Positions 1 to 9,188 are shown, counted from the first letter of the stretch. The stretch: 48,821 nt of DNA from Flexithrix dorotheae DSM 6795 (GCF_000379765.1 NZ_KB903460.1:1-48821), one strand, 5' to 3'. Notes: generated by a model from the letters alone, not told the origin. Numbers and translations are program-made.

Positions 1-152
1 AAGAATAACTAAGAAAAGTGCAAAATGGAATCAGGTTATCCAAATCGCAAAATATGGAAAAATGGCGGCATAATTGGGATGTTTTTCGTACACCCAATTA
101 AATGGTTGTTATTTCTGTCCACCTCCAACTATAATTTCTATACAAGAACCAG

Positions 153-2399
153 TTAAAAACTATAAGTAATACTTCCTTTCACAAACACGGGGGTTCCAGG
201 TGTAAAATGAATCTCAGTTACAGGAGCGGGTTCATTTTTTAGTCTGGAAGTAGTCGCAAATTGAGCTTCATTCCATTCAGTATTGAAAATATTTTCTACC
301 GATGCTCCAAATTGAAAGTTTTCAATCGTATAATTTATCACTGCATCCGAAATAAAATATCCTTTAGCCACTAGACTATTGTCTTCATTGGCAGGTCGGT
401 CGTGTAAGTACCTGTATCTTAAGCTCCCGCTTAAACCTTTACTTACTTTCCAGGTGATTCCCCCTGTAGAAGTGAAGTTTGGTGCCAGGGGAATATATGC
501 TTCATGCTCCTCTTCCTCAGTGGCCCGGGCTCTTGTGAGGGTAAAATCAACATCGGCAAATAATTTAGGATTAATTTGATACCTCAAAGAAGTTTCAATA
601 CCAGTTCTAAACGTTTTTCCGGAAGGTTCCACAATACCCTCATCCCCCACATACACAAATTCCTGGTCCAGTTTTAAAGCCCAAAGCGTCCATTCCAAAA
701 TAAAGTGTGGGGTGGGTTTAATTAATCCTCCCAGATCAATTCCATATGCTCTGGGCAATGTTTCTGCCCGGTTTTCCTTGGTGACGGCTACCCTGGAATC
801 ATTGGAATGAAAACCAATCCCCGATTTTAGATAAAAGGTAATTTTATTATTCAAGACATAATCAAAATTCAGCTTAGGGCTAAGCAATAGGTGATTTTTG
901 TCGCTTTCAGTTTGAGCCAGTTTATCCTGGTAATTGAATTGGAAATAATCCAGCCTTAAACCAGTGGTCATATTCAGTTTAGAAGCCAATGGCCAGGTTA
1001 AATCACCATAGGCAAAAACATTTCCCTCATTGACATCACCCAGTGAAATTCTTTCTTTTGTAAAAGACCGGTTGATGGTGCTACTAAGTTCATTGTCATT
1101 TACATCATCATACCGAAAGCCAATTCCGCTTGTGGAAGATACCGTTAATCCGGCCAGGTGAAAATGTCTTCTATATTCAGAGGTATAGCCAAATAAATTT
1201 CTTTCCTCTTTCTGGCGAATCTGGTCTCCATTTTCCGGATCGTTCAGGAAGAAGGTAAAGTTGGAATATAATTCAAAATCATAATGACTGTAATAAATTT
1301 GATGCGACAGCCAGCCCTGATCACCGGTTTTGTGCATAAATTTTAGATTTACATTTTGCCTGCTGGTTTCCCCCCCTTCGGTATCGTCTATCGCACCGAA
1401 CCTGGTAATTTCCCCGCTTTTCACTGCCCTTTCCGGAATCTGACCAGAAGCCATCCACTGGCTGTAAAAGTTGGAAACCGTTGCTGTAAGCCAGCTGTTA
1501 TTGCCTACTTTTCCATGGTATTTGCCCAAAAAATTCATCCTTTTAAAATCCTGCGGGCTTTCAAAGTACCCATCAGACCGAAAAAACTCTCCTGCCAAAT
1601 AAGCATGTTGATGTTTTTCCTGCATTTTTTCAGGCAGTATGTTTATCATACCCACCGTTCTAAAAGTTCCAAAAGCCCCGGCTTCCAACTTTAGCATGTT
1701 TCTGTCCAAAGTTTTTTTGGTTTGATATTCAGCAAAGCCAGCTGTATTGAAATTCCCTTTGTTCGCATAATAAGGTCCTTTTTCAAAATGTAACTGCTCT
1801 ATGGTTTCTGGAATAATAAAATGCAGATCAGAATAACCTTGTCCGTGGGCATGGGAAACCATATTTATTGGGATTCCATCCACTGAAAGTGTGATATCAG
1901 TTCCGTGATCGATATCAAAACCCCTTAAGAATATTTGCTCCGCTTTTCCTCCTCCCGCATGTTGAGCGATAAATAAACCAGGAACTGCCCGCAAAATTTC
2001 CTGGGCATTATTTACCGGTCTTAATTGTAAATCTATGGCACTGATGAGGTTAACCTCTCTTTCCTTATTGGCAGAAATGGAAACCTCTTCCAACTCAAGT
2101 TCCCCCTCTTCCAGGGTTAACTCAAAACCTTCATGAGATTTGGAATTGATGGGAATTAACCTTGTTTTAAAACCAATGTGGCTGACCTCTAATAAAAATT
2201 CATCTTTTAGAGGGACAAGACTGAAATATCCAAAAGGATCGGTAACTGTTACAATATCCTCTTCCACCATTCTTACATTTGCTCCATGGACAGGAAGGTT
2301 GGTTTCATCCAAGATCCTCCCTGTAAAAACAGGGTGTTGTGCATGGGCATTGATATAAATACACGAAAAAATAAATGTGATTAAAAAGGTAAGTTTCAT
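153..2399 (-). CDS. TonB-dependent outer-membrane receptor with N-terminal carboxypeptidase-regulatory-like domain
   Basis: Predicted outer-membrane active-transport receptor of about 748 residues. An in-frame ATG six codons upstream (2417) exists, but the signal peptide (MKLTFLITFIFSCIYINAHAQ) begins at the ATG at 2399, so I chose that start. After it come a CarboxypepD_reg-like beta domain (about residues 22-105, GRILDETNLPVHGANV), a TonB plug (about 115-225, with LRAVPGLFIAQHAGGG and IFLRGFDIDHGTDITLSVDG) and a 22-strand-type barrel ending in Phe (KGSITYSF), the usual BAM signal. It is the last gene of a minus-strand cluster with a TPR lipoprotein 57 bp upstream and two DUF4331-related genes. 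The ligand is not deducible. The plug region is rich in His and Asp, but that is not evidence for a metal. Family call is secure; substrate unknown. Confidence 0.92.
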   Translation of the reverse strand: MKLTFLITFIFSCIYINAHAQHPVFTGRILDETNLPVHGANVRMVEEDIVTVTDPFGYFSLVPLKDEFLLEVSHIGFKTRLIPINSKSHEGFELTLEEGELELEEVSISANKEREVNLISAIDLQLRPVNNAQEILRAVPGLFIAQHAGGGKAEQIFLRGFDIDHGTDITLSVDGIPINMVSHAHGQGYSDLHFIIPETIEQLHFEKGPYYANKGNFNTAGFAEYQTKKTLDRNMLKLEAGAFGTFRTVGMINILPEKMQEKHQHAYLAGEFFRSDGYFESPQDFKRMNFLGKYHGKVGNNSWLTATVSNFYSQWMASGQIPERAVKSGEITRFGAIDDTEGGETSRQNVNLKFMHKTGDQGWLSHQIYYSHYDFELYSNFTFFLNDPENGDQIRQKEERNLFGYTSEYRRHFHLAGLTVSSTSGIGFRYDDVNDNELSSTINRSFTKERISLGDVNEGNVFAYGDLTWPLASKLNMTTGLRLDYFQFNYQDKLAQTESDKNHLLLSPKLNFDYVLNNKITFYLKSGIGFHSNDSRVAVTKENRAETLPRAYGIDLGGLIKPTPHFILEWTLWALKLDQEFVYVGDEGIVEPSGKTFRTGIETSLRYQINPKLFADVDFTLTRARATEEEEHEAYIPLAPNFTSTGGITWKVSKGLSGSLRYRYLHDRPANEDNSLVAKGYFISDAVINYTIENFQFGASVENIFNTEWNEAQFATTSRLKNEPAPVTEIHFTPGTPVFVKGSITYSF

Positions 2400-2456
2400 G
2401 TGATTCTCTTTGATCATTAGAAAGTATAAAATCCTGGAAAATTAAATGTTATCTGA

Positions 2457-3815
2457 TTATGGTAGTGGAAAGGGTTTCTCTGCTGCAAACATAAAATCGA
2501 AATTCTTTTCTTTTGATAATTCCACTAACTTTTTTTCCTTCAATGGCCCTAATTCAAAAGAACTCTCTTCCGCCATGGCCAATAAGGTTTTGGCTCTTTC
2601 TCTTTTCTTGTTTATAAGATAAATTATACCTGCCTGGTACAAAATTTCCGGTTCACTACTTTTCCCTTCTACCTTTTGCTGAATGACCGCAAGTGCTTTT
2701 TCCTTTTCACCTGAATGCAGATAAGCCCAGGCAAGTAATGCATAAGTTTCCGGGGTTGGCCGGTTTTTCACTTCTTTTTTGGCAAGTTGTAATGCTTTTT
2801 CTGGTTTTCTTAATTCCTCGGAATAGGCCAAAATCAAATATTTATTGTACATATCTCCATATTCAGGCTCAGATGCTATTTGGCAAAATTCATTTAATAA
2901 TTTTAGCCTTTTACCCTGGTCTCCTTTGTGTCCAGCCAATTCTGCCTTTAACCACAACAAATCCGGAATAGATTTTTTAATGAATAAAGAATCAATGATG
3001 CGGTTTGCGGCTATGGTATTTCCATCATGGGCATAAGCCATCCAGGCCAGTCCTTTCCATGCGTGATCGTAGCCCGGATCTTGTGACAATACTTTCAAAA
3101 AAGCTTCATACGATTTTTTAATTTCTCCTGCATGTCCGTACATGTCACCCAGATTTCCCAAAGTCCAGGTATAAAGTGGATGGCTTTTGTTGTTTTTGAC
3201 CAATTCGAATGCCTTTTCCATTAGAGCAATGGCAGTGGGTAAATCCCCTTCATGGTCTTTAAATTTGGATTGTCTGATTAAGATATCAAAATCTTCCTGT
3301 TCTTTGAAAAGCTCAAGAATTTCTGCGGCTTTCCCATACTCTCCCAATTCCATAGCCACATCAAAAGCAACCAACTTGGAGGGAATAACAAAATAGTGAG
3401 TCTCGGCTGCCAGGTTAACATAAGTTTCAGCTTTTTTGAATTGGTGTTGGGTGATGGCATTTTGAGCAAGTCTGAGATAATCAGCTGCTTTTTCCTTATC
3501 ATTCAGGTAAGGCAAAACTTTTTGGAGTAAACTGTCTACCCTCATTAAATCCTCACCATTTCCCGTAAGTTCAAACCTTTCCTCAAAAGCATCAGCCAGT
3601 TTTTGGTAATAGATATACCCGTCTTGCCTTTGGTTCAGTTTTTCTTCCCAAAATTTGATGGTCAGGTTACATTGTTCCAAATCCGTCCCATGTTTTTTCA
3701 TAGAAGTGATTAAAAACTTGTCATAATCCTTAGAGGATACAATTTGCTCCTTTTGCGCTGAATTACAAGCAGACAGGGCCAGGGCAATCAAAAAAAATAA
3801 GATTATCGTTTTCAT
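2457..3815 (-). CDS. Tetratricopeptide-repeat lipoprotein
   Basis: A 452-residue exported protein. The start is placed at the ATG at 3815, because the longer frame begins with GTG (3842) and only the 3815 start gives a clean lipoprotein signal (MKTIILFFLIALALSAC, lipobox Cys17). The rest is alpha-helical with TPR-like units, for example ALMEKAFELVKNNKSHPLYT, GDMYGHAGEIKKSYEAFLKV and YALLAWAYLHSGEKEKALAV. TPR lipoproteins usually act as periplasm-facing protein scaffolds. Its position between the DUF4331 pair and the TonB receptor suggests it belongs to the same exported system. No catalytic motif is visible. It ends 57 bp before the receptor start, consistent with one transcript. Specific role unknown. 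Confidence 0.85.
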   Translation of the reverse strand: MKTIILFFLIALALSACNSAQKEQIVSSKDYDKFLITSMKKHGTDLEQCNLTIKFWEEKLNQRQDGYIYYQKLADAFEERFELTGNGEDLMRVDSLLQKVLPYLNDKEKAADYLRLAQNAITQHQFKKAETYVNLAAETHYFVIPSKLVAFDVAMELGEYGKAAEILELFKEQEDFDILIRQSKFKDHEGDLPTAIALMEKAFELVKNNKSHPLYTWTLGNLGDMYGHAGEIKKSYEAFLKVLSQDPGYDHAWKGLAWMAYAHDGNTIAANRIIDSLFIKKSIPDLLWLKAELAGHKGDQGKRLKLLNEFCQIASEPEYGDMYNKYLILAYSEELRKPEKALQLAKKEVKNRPTPETYALLAWAYLHSGEKEKALAVIQQKVEGKSSEPEILYQAGIIYLINKKRERAKTLLAMAEESSFELGPLKEKKLVELSKEKNFDFMFAAEKPFPLP

Positions 3816-3840
3816 TGAATTTAAAGTTTTGAAATTAAAC

Positions 3841-3895
3841 ACCAGTGCTCCGCACCGGGTACTCCATACCGGGTACTCTATACCAGGTACTATTA
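3841..3895. repeat. Short tandem repeat, 14-bp unit, just upstream of the TPR lipoprotein gene
   Basis: Three head-to-tail 14-bp units read ACCGGGTACTCCAT (3854), ACCGGGTACTCTAT (3868) and ACCAGGTACTATTA (3882). A degenerate 13-bp unit (ACCAGTGCTCCGC, 3841) precedes them. The array lies about 26 bp upstream of the lipoprotein start codon. It could be a slipped-strand repeat in the leader or a protein-binding site. No function can be assigned. Confidence 0.6.
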
Positions 3896-4207
3896 TTTCC
3901 GAGAAATAGTAATCTCTCTATAAGTCTTTTAGGGCAAATTTGAATTACTACTTAAGTTGCAGTGATGAAGTCGAATCGATTTGTTGAAATTGGCACAAGG
4001 TTGGACCTTGTACCAATTCAGCCCATCATTATTTTGTAAAGACTACCTGCCTGCCTAAGTCCCAAATGGTGGATCATCATTATAGTTAACACATAGGTTC
4101 CCAGGGGGATATCTTTATTCCCAAAGGCAAATTCCATAAAAGCTTGGAGGCAGGTAGTGTGTTGGTTAGCTGGTTATATTTTTTAAGCAATCACTCCCCG
4201 CATTGAC
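3896..4207. other. Intergenic region between TPR lipoprotein and DUF4331 C-half genes
   Basis: About 310 bp with no convincing gene. It contains an 11-bp perfect inverted repeat, ACTACCTGCCT (4042-4052) and AGGCAGGTAGT (4148-4158), enclosing about 95 bp. This could be a small non-autonomous element or a structured leader. No open frame or transposase remnant was seen inside it. Confidence 0.5.
4042..4158. repeat. 117-bp segment bounded by 11-bp perfect inverted repeats
   Basis: The ends are ACTACCTGCCT and its exact reverse complement AGGCAGGTAGT. The interior holds AGGTTCCCAGGGGGATAT and no open frame. GC-rich inverted ends stand out in this AT-rich intergenic sequence. Candidate MITE-like or dispersed palindromic repeat; copy number cannot be judged from one window. 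Confidence 0.4.
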
Positions 4208-5068
4208 TTAGTGTGGTGCAGCCACATAGGGGAATTCATTGTTAAAGGATTTATCATTTTCCTGAACATTATCCGAGATTAATCCTTTTTGCACATCGTT
4301 TAAAGCCGAAAGATCATTCCCGGCAAAGGCCAAAATCAGAGTTACATCAATGATATCATCCTGAAGTTTTCTGCCATTTAAAACATTTACAAAAGGCTGT
4401 GGATTATCCAAATCGGAGGGTCCATAAGTGGATGGAGCAGTAATATTGCAATTTAAAACATCCACGGCCAGAATTCCTGAAGTTGTGGAATTATCCAGTC
4501 CTAAAACGTTATTATAGGCACTGGCATCCAGACCGATATAGCTTTGCAAGGCATCCAGTATTCCTTTAAATGGAGTCGCATTGGCAGAACCTTCAGTAGG
4601 TATTACCTGATTATAACCATTTTTGGCATCGGCATCACCAAAGTAATTAAATACTGTGTTTATGGTTGGTCTTCCCATCTGATCTGCCAAAGCAAAAACA
4701 GGATCATCTGCAGATACCGTAACCATATCAGTCATGGTTTGGTCACCCACTTTTACCATAAAATCAAGTATATAATCTCCCTCCACATCCGGGATAAAAC
4801 TTGGAGTAAGTGTAGTAGCATCCATAATGGTGGCATTACTTCCGGAGGGTACATTGTTAAATGCCCATTGATATGTAACCTGAGCATTAGGATCACTTAC
4901 CGTAGCACTACCGGAAAGTGCAACCTCATCATAAATTTCTACCATTTTCTCATCACCTGCATTTGGGGTAATGGTAAGCGATGGCGTCATGTTTTCGTCA
5001 TCTTTGCAACTATACAGGAATAGCATACCCAGGGCGATCCCTGCGATCTTTAATTTCGATAAATTCAT
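4208..5068 (-). CDS. Lipoprotein: PKD/Ig-like domain fused to the C-terminal half of a DUF4331 domain
   Basis: A 286-residue lipoprotein (signal ending LFLYSC, Cys21). Residues about 28-120 resemble a PKD/Ig-like beta-sandwich (VEIYDEVALSGSATVSDPNA, VTYQWAFNN, YILDFMVKVGDQTMTDMVTV). Residues about 125-286 match what I know as the second half of DUF4331 proteins: DQMGRPTINTVFNYFGDADA, then NGRKLQDDIIDVTLILAFAG, ending with FPYVAAPH. In typical family members this stretch follows the first half in one chain. Here the first half is the separate upstream gene (5168-5911), 99 bp away. The two products therefore probably assemble into one exported fold, with this one providing the lipid anchor. The biochemical role of DUF4331 is unknown. 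The start is an ATG directly before the signal peptide. Confidence 0.8.
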   Translation of the reverse strand: MNLSKLKIAGIALGMLFLYSCKDDENMTPSLTITPNAGDEKMVEIYDEVALSGSATVSDPNAQVTYQWAFNNVPSGSNATIMDATTLTPSFIPDVEGDYILDFMVKVGDQTMTDMVTVSADDPVFALADQMGRPTINTVFNYFGDADAKNGYNQVIPTEGSANATPFKGILDALQSYIGLDASAYNNVLGLDNSTTSGILAVDVLNCNITAPSTYGPSDLDNPQPFVNVLNGRKLQDDIIDVTLILAFAGNDLSALNDVQKGLISDNVQENDKSFNNEFPYVAAPH

Positions 5069-5167
5069 TGTTTTAAAATTTTAAAGTATTGATGCTTAAG
5101 TATGGTCAGTTAAGCACAAATTCCAGGTTTGTAATTAAGGATTGAATAATTGTGATGGATAATTCAA

Positions 5168-5911
5168 TTACATTTTAATTTTTGATTCGGACCAAACGGA
5201 AAAATTATCCGCAGTACCTAACATTGTTTTCGGTACTTCTACCACAATACTCATCACATTGGTTCCTGCCAAAGCATCAGTTGCTTCTTCAGCTGGTAAA
5301 AATCCAGCAGGATAAGGTTCGCCATCCCCATTTAATCTTTCCGGATCATAAACACCCGTATTATTCTCATCTCCCAGAGAGGCCCCTACCCCATTCACAA
5401 TTGACCTGAATTGAAAAAGATCGAAGAAAAATGGATCATCAGATGGACCGGCAAAAGCTTTTACCCCATTATTTGAGCCTACTTTGGGGGATTCGTTATA
5501 AGGCGTCACTTCTACTCTAGTCAGGTTGGCCGTTCTTACCAATTTGCTGTCTCTACCCGATTCCGATGGAGCAATTGGTCCATAAACGTGTAACATCCCA
5601 TTCCTGACCCTGCACTGAATAACTAAGTCTTCTACATTGTCAGCATCATTATCAATGTTAAATTCATACATTACATTTTCATCAAATGAAACATCTCCGG
5701 TTCCTGAAGGTGGCAGTAACCCCGAAGCAGTCACTACAAATACATAATTTTCTGAGTTGGCCGGACTTTCAAAGGCATATAAGTCGGCAATGTCGGCAAG
5801 CGAACTTCCTTCAGTGAGTGATCCAACTGCCGGAGCATCCACATGGTCAGCTCCAATCACCCAAATCCCAATACTGATGAGCAAAGATGCTATAAGCGCT
5901 GTTTTTTTCAT
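5168..5911 (-). CDS. Exported DUF4331 N-terminal-half protein
   Basis: A 247-residue protein with a Sec signal peptide (MKKTALIASLLISIGIWVIG). The mature part starts ADHVDAPAV and continues with ADLYAFESPANSENYVFVV, DENVMYEFNIDNDADNVEDL and FFFDLFQFRS. These are hallmark stretches of the N-terminal part of DUF4331 proteins. It stops at FSVWSESKIKM, the point where the canonical family continues with a D-R/Q-MGRP segment. That missing segment is carried by the next gene (4208-5068). It is the first gene of the minus-strand cluster and follows a 938-bp gene-free region that must hold its promoter. No lipobox is present, so it is presumably periplasmic or held through its partner. Confidence 0.85.
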   Translation of the reverse strand: MKKTALIASLLISIGIWVIGADHVDAPAVGSLTEGSSLADIADLYAFESPANSENYVFVVTASGLLPPSGTGDVSFDENVMYEFNIDNDADNVEDLVIQCRVRNGMLHVYGPIAPSESGRDSKLVRTANLTRVEVTPYNESPKVGSNNGVKAFAGPSDDPFFFDLFQFRSIVNGVGASLGDENNTGVYDPERLNGDGEPYPAGFLPAEEATDALAGTNVMSIVVEVPKTMLGTADNFSVWSESKIKM

Positions 5912-6849
5912 TTTAGTTAACTGTTTTATTAAAAAATTGAATTACAGCATAGCTACGAGGTGACTTCAGCATTTGGATTTTTTAGATTGAAAAAAACAAT
6001 GAAAACAGGCTTATAAAATTGAAATAAGGATTATAATCGACTGATTATTAAAAGATTATATCAATAATAATTCTTTCCAATTAAGATAAAAAAATGTAGA
6101 AATAAAATGATTACGTAAACCAGCAAGGGAAAACCCTTGAAAAAATCAAGTCCCTTTTTCTTTAATTCAGGGAGTTACTCCATATTAACAATTATGCTTA
6201 GTTCCAATATTTGCAGTACAATTAAATCATTTAATTTAAAATTTACAGCTTTGAAAACTGCTTACTTATTCACTTTAGTTTTTTTTCTTTTTGGTATTTG
6301 TTTCTAACTGTTTAACTGAATTCATTTCTCAGGTGAATTCAAAATCAAGATTTAAAGTAGGACATGGCCGAAAAATCTTTTGAAACTTAAATTGAAGAAA
6401 AGGGAGATGAATAAAAAACTTTTAATGGAGGCCAAAGTATAGGAGCAGGTATTTTTGGAATATGATGCCAAATTTAAGGCTCTGGCTTGTAAATCCATTT
6501 CATGATTATGTGCGAAAGTGTGAACTTGTTAATCACCGCTTTCTGGTTAGAATAATTCGGTTATCACTAAAAACATTGTATTTCAGTTCTTATGGAAGTT
6601 TTTTCCTGAATACGATGTAGATAACCGGATTTTCTACCTTTTTCTAATTAAATCCTTTAAATTGTATTGTTGTTATTAATTTCTTGATGAAAATCAGAAT
6701 GACAAAAACATCTGGTTATTCAAAAATTACAACAAAACCAGAGCCTTCAAACACACACACAATAAAGGGTGGGTTTAAAATAATTCTCCAATAATCTAAA
6801 CAGAACGGGGGAAATAAAACTAAAGGTAAATTGATCTATCGACTGAATA
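5912..6849. other. Long gene-free region between divergent DUF4331 and histidine-kinase genes
   Basis: 938 bp separating divergent transcription units, so it should hold both promoters. I found no exact TAnnTTTG box upstream of either gene. At 6030-6055 there is an element closely similar to one upstream of the fecR-like gene (17098-17123). A short frame at 6409-6444 (MNKKLLMEAKV) ends after 11 codons, and the surrounding sequence reads like a decayed gene without a recognisable family. Nothing else can be supported. Confidence 0.5.
6030..6055 (-). promoter_or_regulatory. Dyad element with IHF-consensus match upstream of the DUF4331 cluster
   Basis: Read on the minus strand it contains TAATCAGTCGATTATAAT, which satisfies the IHF consensus WATCARNNNNTTR (AATCAG-TCGA-TTA). 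A closely similar copy lies at 17098-17123, also about 100 bp upstream of a minus-strand operon gene. Binding by an IHF/HU-type protein is an inference; it could equally be part of a promoter. Confidence 0.35.
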
Positions 6850-8532
6850 ATGACAAATCAAGGGAACCTACAGCAAAATATAAAGGGTGAAATTCAAAGG
6901 ACAAAGGGAGCCATAATTGACAAGGTAATTTTGGCTTCCTTTATTTTTGGAATAATGTCCTCCTCTTTTGGCGCCCTTAGAGATGAAGTGGCTCAAACAC
7001 TTAAGTTTCCTACTTCCTGGACAATTATCATGAATGCCTGTTCATTATTGATCCTGGTTGTAATTTACTATTATCGGAAAAGTCTGAATATCACGACTAA
7101 AACCCTTATCCTTTCTTTTATATTTTTAATTGTTTTTGTGAGGGGCACCCTGAACTATGGCTGGATTGTTAATGGCTATGTTTTTCTAGGGTTTTGTAGT
7201 TTTATTTTTGTCATTTCATTTCAATATAAAACCAGTATCATTCTGAATTTTTTAATCTGTTTGCTCATTCCTTTATTGGGTTATTTTATTGTAAACAATT
7301 ACATTATTTATGATTATGACTTTCAGGGTTTAATTCAAAATAAAATTCACTGGCTATCAGGCTTCTTTATTTACCTGTTATTTTCATCGGTTATTATTAT
7401 TGGGATTGGCCAGTTTCAAAAGGAGTTGTTCAATAATTTCATATCTATTAATAACCGAAATCAGGAACTTCAAAACCTGGTAAATGAATTAAACAATCAG
7501 GTTCAGAAAAAGGAGAACTATCAGCAGGAAATGATTTTCAATGAAAATAAGTTTAGGAGCTTATTTGAGGCAAGTGGAGACGGTATTTTACTTATTGATG
7601 AAAATAGAAATATACTGGAAATAAATCCTGCTTTAATAGAGATAACAGGATACGATTTCGAAGATGTCCAACACATTAATGCATTCGATGTAGTCGCTCC
7701 TGATTTCAGAGGTTTAATTGAAGACCGGTTTAGCAAGATTTTGGAGGGTACTACTTATCCTCCTACTGAAATTGAAATTCTCAAAAAAGATGGTACAACA
7801 ATTTCAGTAGAAATTTACAGTAAACTGATTTTAAATGAACCCTATTCTATGATTCTTACCTCTGTACGGGATATCAGTTTGAGGAAGGATTATGAACATA
7901 AAAAGCTGAATGCAGTAGTGGAAGCGGAAGAGAAGGAAAGAGAGCGGTTTTCAAGGGATTTACACGATGATCTGGGACCAATTTTTAGTACTGTAAAACT
8001 TTACCTTCAGTCCTTATTGAAAATGGAAGAAGACTTGAGTAAAAAAATAATTCTGGAGAATCTTTCGAATGTGGTGGACAATAGTGTGAAACAGGTGAGG
8101 GAAATATCCCATAACTTAAGTCCTTACATATTGTGGGACAAGGGATTAATAGAGGCTATAAAACATCATATTGATAAAGTAAATCAATCGAGTAAAGTTG
8201 CGGTCTTTTTTACCGAAAAGCGGGAATACTCCGCAAGGCTTGCTGAAAATGTGGAAATATTGATTTACAGGGTTTTCCTTGAACTACTAAATAATACCAT
8301 TAAACATTCCGGAGCAGACAAAGTATCTATAGATCTTTTTATCTCTAACCATAAACTGGTTTTGGATTATGTAGACAATGGCCGGGGATACGATATAGAA
8401 ACTATCCATCAGCGTGCTGGTGGGGGAATTGGCTTGAAAAACATTGTCACCAGAATAAAGGCCTTCAGGGGAAAAGTTACTTTTGAGTATAAAAACAGTT
8501 TAATGAAAACAAAAATTTCCATTCCGTTATGA
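6850..8532 (+). CDS. Membrane PAS-domain sensor histidine kinase, HisKA_3 (NarX/DesK-like) type
   Basis: A 560-residue sensor kinase. About six hydrophobic segments cover residues 24-200, followed by a short coiled coil (IN NRNQELQNLVNELNNQVQKK region, about 205-228). A PAS domain (about 235-345, FRSLFEASGDGILLIDENRN, ITGYDFEDV) and a HisKA_3 dimerisation helix follow, with phospho-acceptor His372 in RDLHDDLG. The C-terminus is a HATPase_c domain (ELLNNTIKHSGADKV, DNGRGYD, GGGIGLKNIVTRI). It overlaps the response regulator gene by 4 bp (ATGA), so the two are translationally coupled and should be cognate partners. The signal is unknown. The nearby PepSY and SusCD genes are possible targets, but the sequence does not show this. 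Confidence 0.93.
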   Translation: MTNQGNLQQNIKGEIQRTKGAIIDKVILASFIFGIMSSSFGALRDEVAQTLKFPTSWTIIMNACSLLILVVIYYYRKSLNITTKTLILSFIFLIVFVRGTLNYGWIVNGYVFLGFCSFIFVISFQYKTSIILNFLICLLIPLLGYFIVNNYIIYDYDFQGLIQNKIHWLSGFFIYLLFSSVIIIGIGQFQKELFNNFISINNRNQELQNLVNELNNQVQKKENYQQEMIFNENKFRSLFEASGDGILLIDENRNILEINPALIEITGYDFEDVQHINAFDVVAPDFRGLIEDRFSKILEGTTYPPTEIEILKKDGTTISVEIYSKLILNEPYSMILTSVRDISLRKDYEHKKLNAVVEAEEKERERFSRDLHDDLGPIFSTVKLYLQSLLKMEEDLSKKIILENLSNVVDNSVKQVREISHNLSPYILWDKGLIEAIKHHIDKVNQSSKVAVFFTEKREYSARLAENVEILIYRVFLELLNNTIKHSGADKVSIDLFISNHKLVLDYVDNGRGYDIETIHQRAGGGIGLKNIVTRIKAFRGKVTFEYKNSLMKTKISIPL

Positions 8533-9188
8533 TTAAGGTAGTGATCGTTGATGACCATAAAATGTTTAGGGATGGTTTGCGCTTTGCCTTATCTCAAGTA
8601 CCTGACTTTGAGGTAGTAAAGGATTATGAAAATGGCTTAAACTTTATTGCGGATTTTCAAAAAGCAAAGCCCGATGTAATCCTAATGGATATTGGAATGC
8701 CTGAGATGGATGGAGTTCAGGCTACAATTGAAGCTTTAAGGTTGTTGCCCAAAACAAAAATTATTGCCCTATCGATGTTCAGTGATTCGGAATATTATCA
8801 CAAAATGGTTTCCATAGGTGTAAAAGGATTTCTGATGAAAGAAGCTGGAGTTGATGAACTTGAAAAAGCTATTCGGGTGGTACATGCCGGAAAAACCTTC
8901 TTTTCTCAGGAATTACTCCAAAAAATCATCATGTATATCTCGAATCCGAAAGTGAAAAGCCCGGGGAAAAATTTAGTTGAAATTACCCGAAGAGAAGAAG
9001 AAGTATTAAAACTCATTTGTAAGGGATATGATAACAAGGAGATTTCTGAACTTTTATTTATTAGCCAAAAAACAGTAGAAGGACATAAAACCAACCTTAT
9101 GGCCAAAACCAATACAAAAAACTCAATCAACCTGATGCTGTTTGCCATTAAGCATAATTTGATCGATTTAAACCAGCTTAACAATTAA
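8529..9188 (+). CDS. NarL/FixJ-family response regulator
   Basis: A 219-residue DNA-binding response regulator. The receiver domain has the acidic pair Asp8/Asp9, phospho-acceptor Asp54 (VILMDIGMPEMDG) and conserved Lys104 (GFLMKEAG). The C-terminus is a LuxR-type helix-turn-helix (ITRREEEVLKLICKGYDNKE, then ISELLFISQKTVEGHKTNL). The ATG sits in the stop overlap of the upstream kinase gene, which fixes start and partner. It likely switches transcription of neighbouring or distant operons when phosphorylated. No nearby target motif could be identified. Confidence 0.94.
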   Translation: MIKVVIVDDHKMFRDGLRFALSQVPDFEVVKDYENGLNFIADFQKAKPDVILMDIGMPEMDGVQATIEALRLLPKTKIIALSMFSDSEYYHKMVSIGVKGFLMKEAGVDELEKAIRVVHAGKTFFSQELLQKIIMYISNPKVKSPGKNLVEITRREEEVLKLICKGYDNKEISELLFISQKTVEGHKTNLMAKTNTKNSINLMLFAIKHNLIDLNQLNN

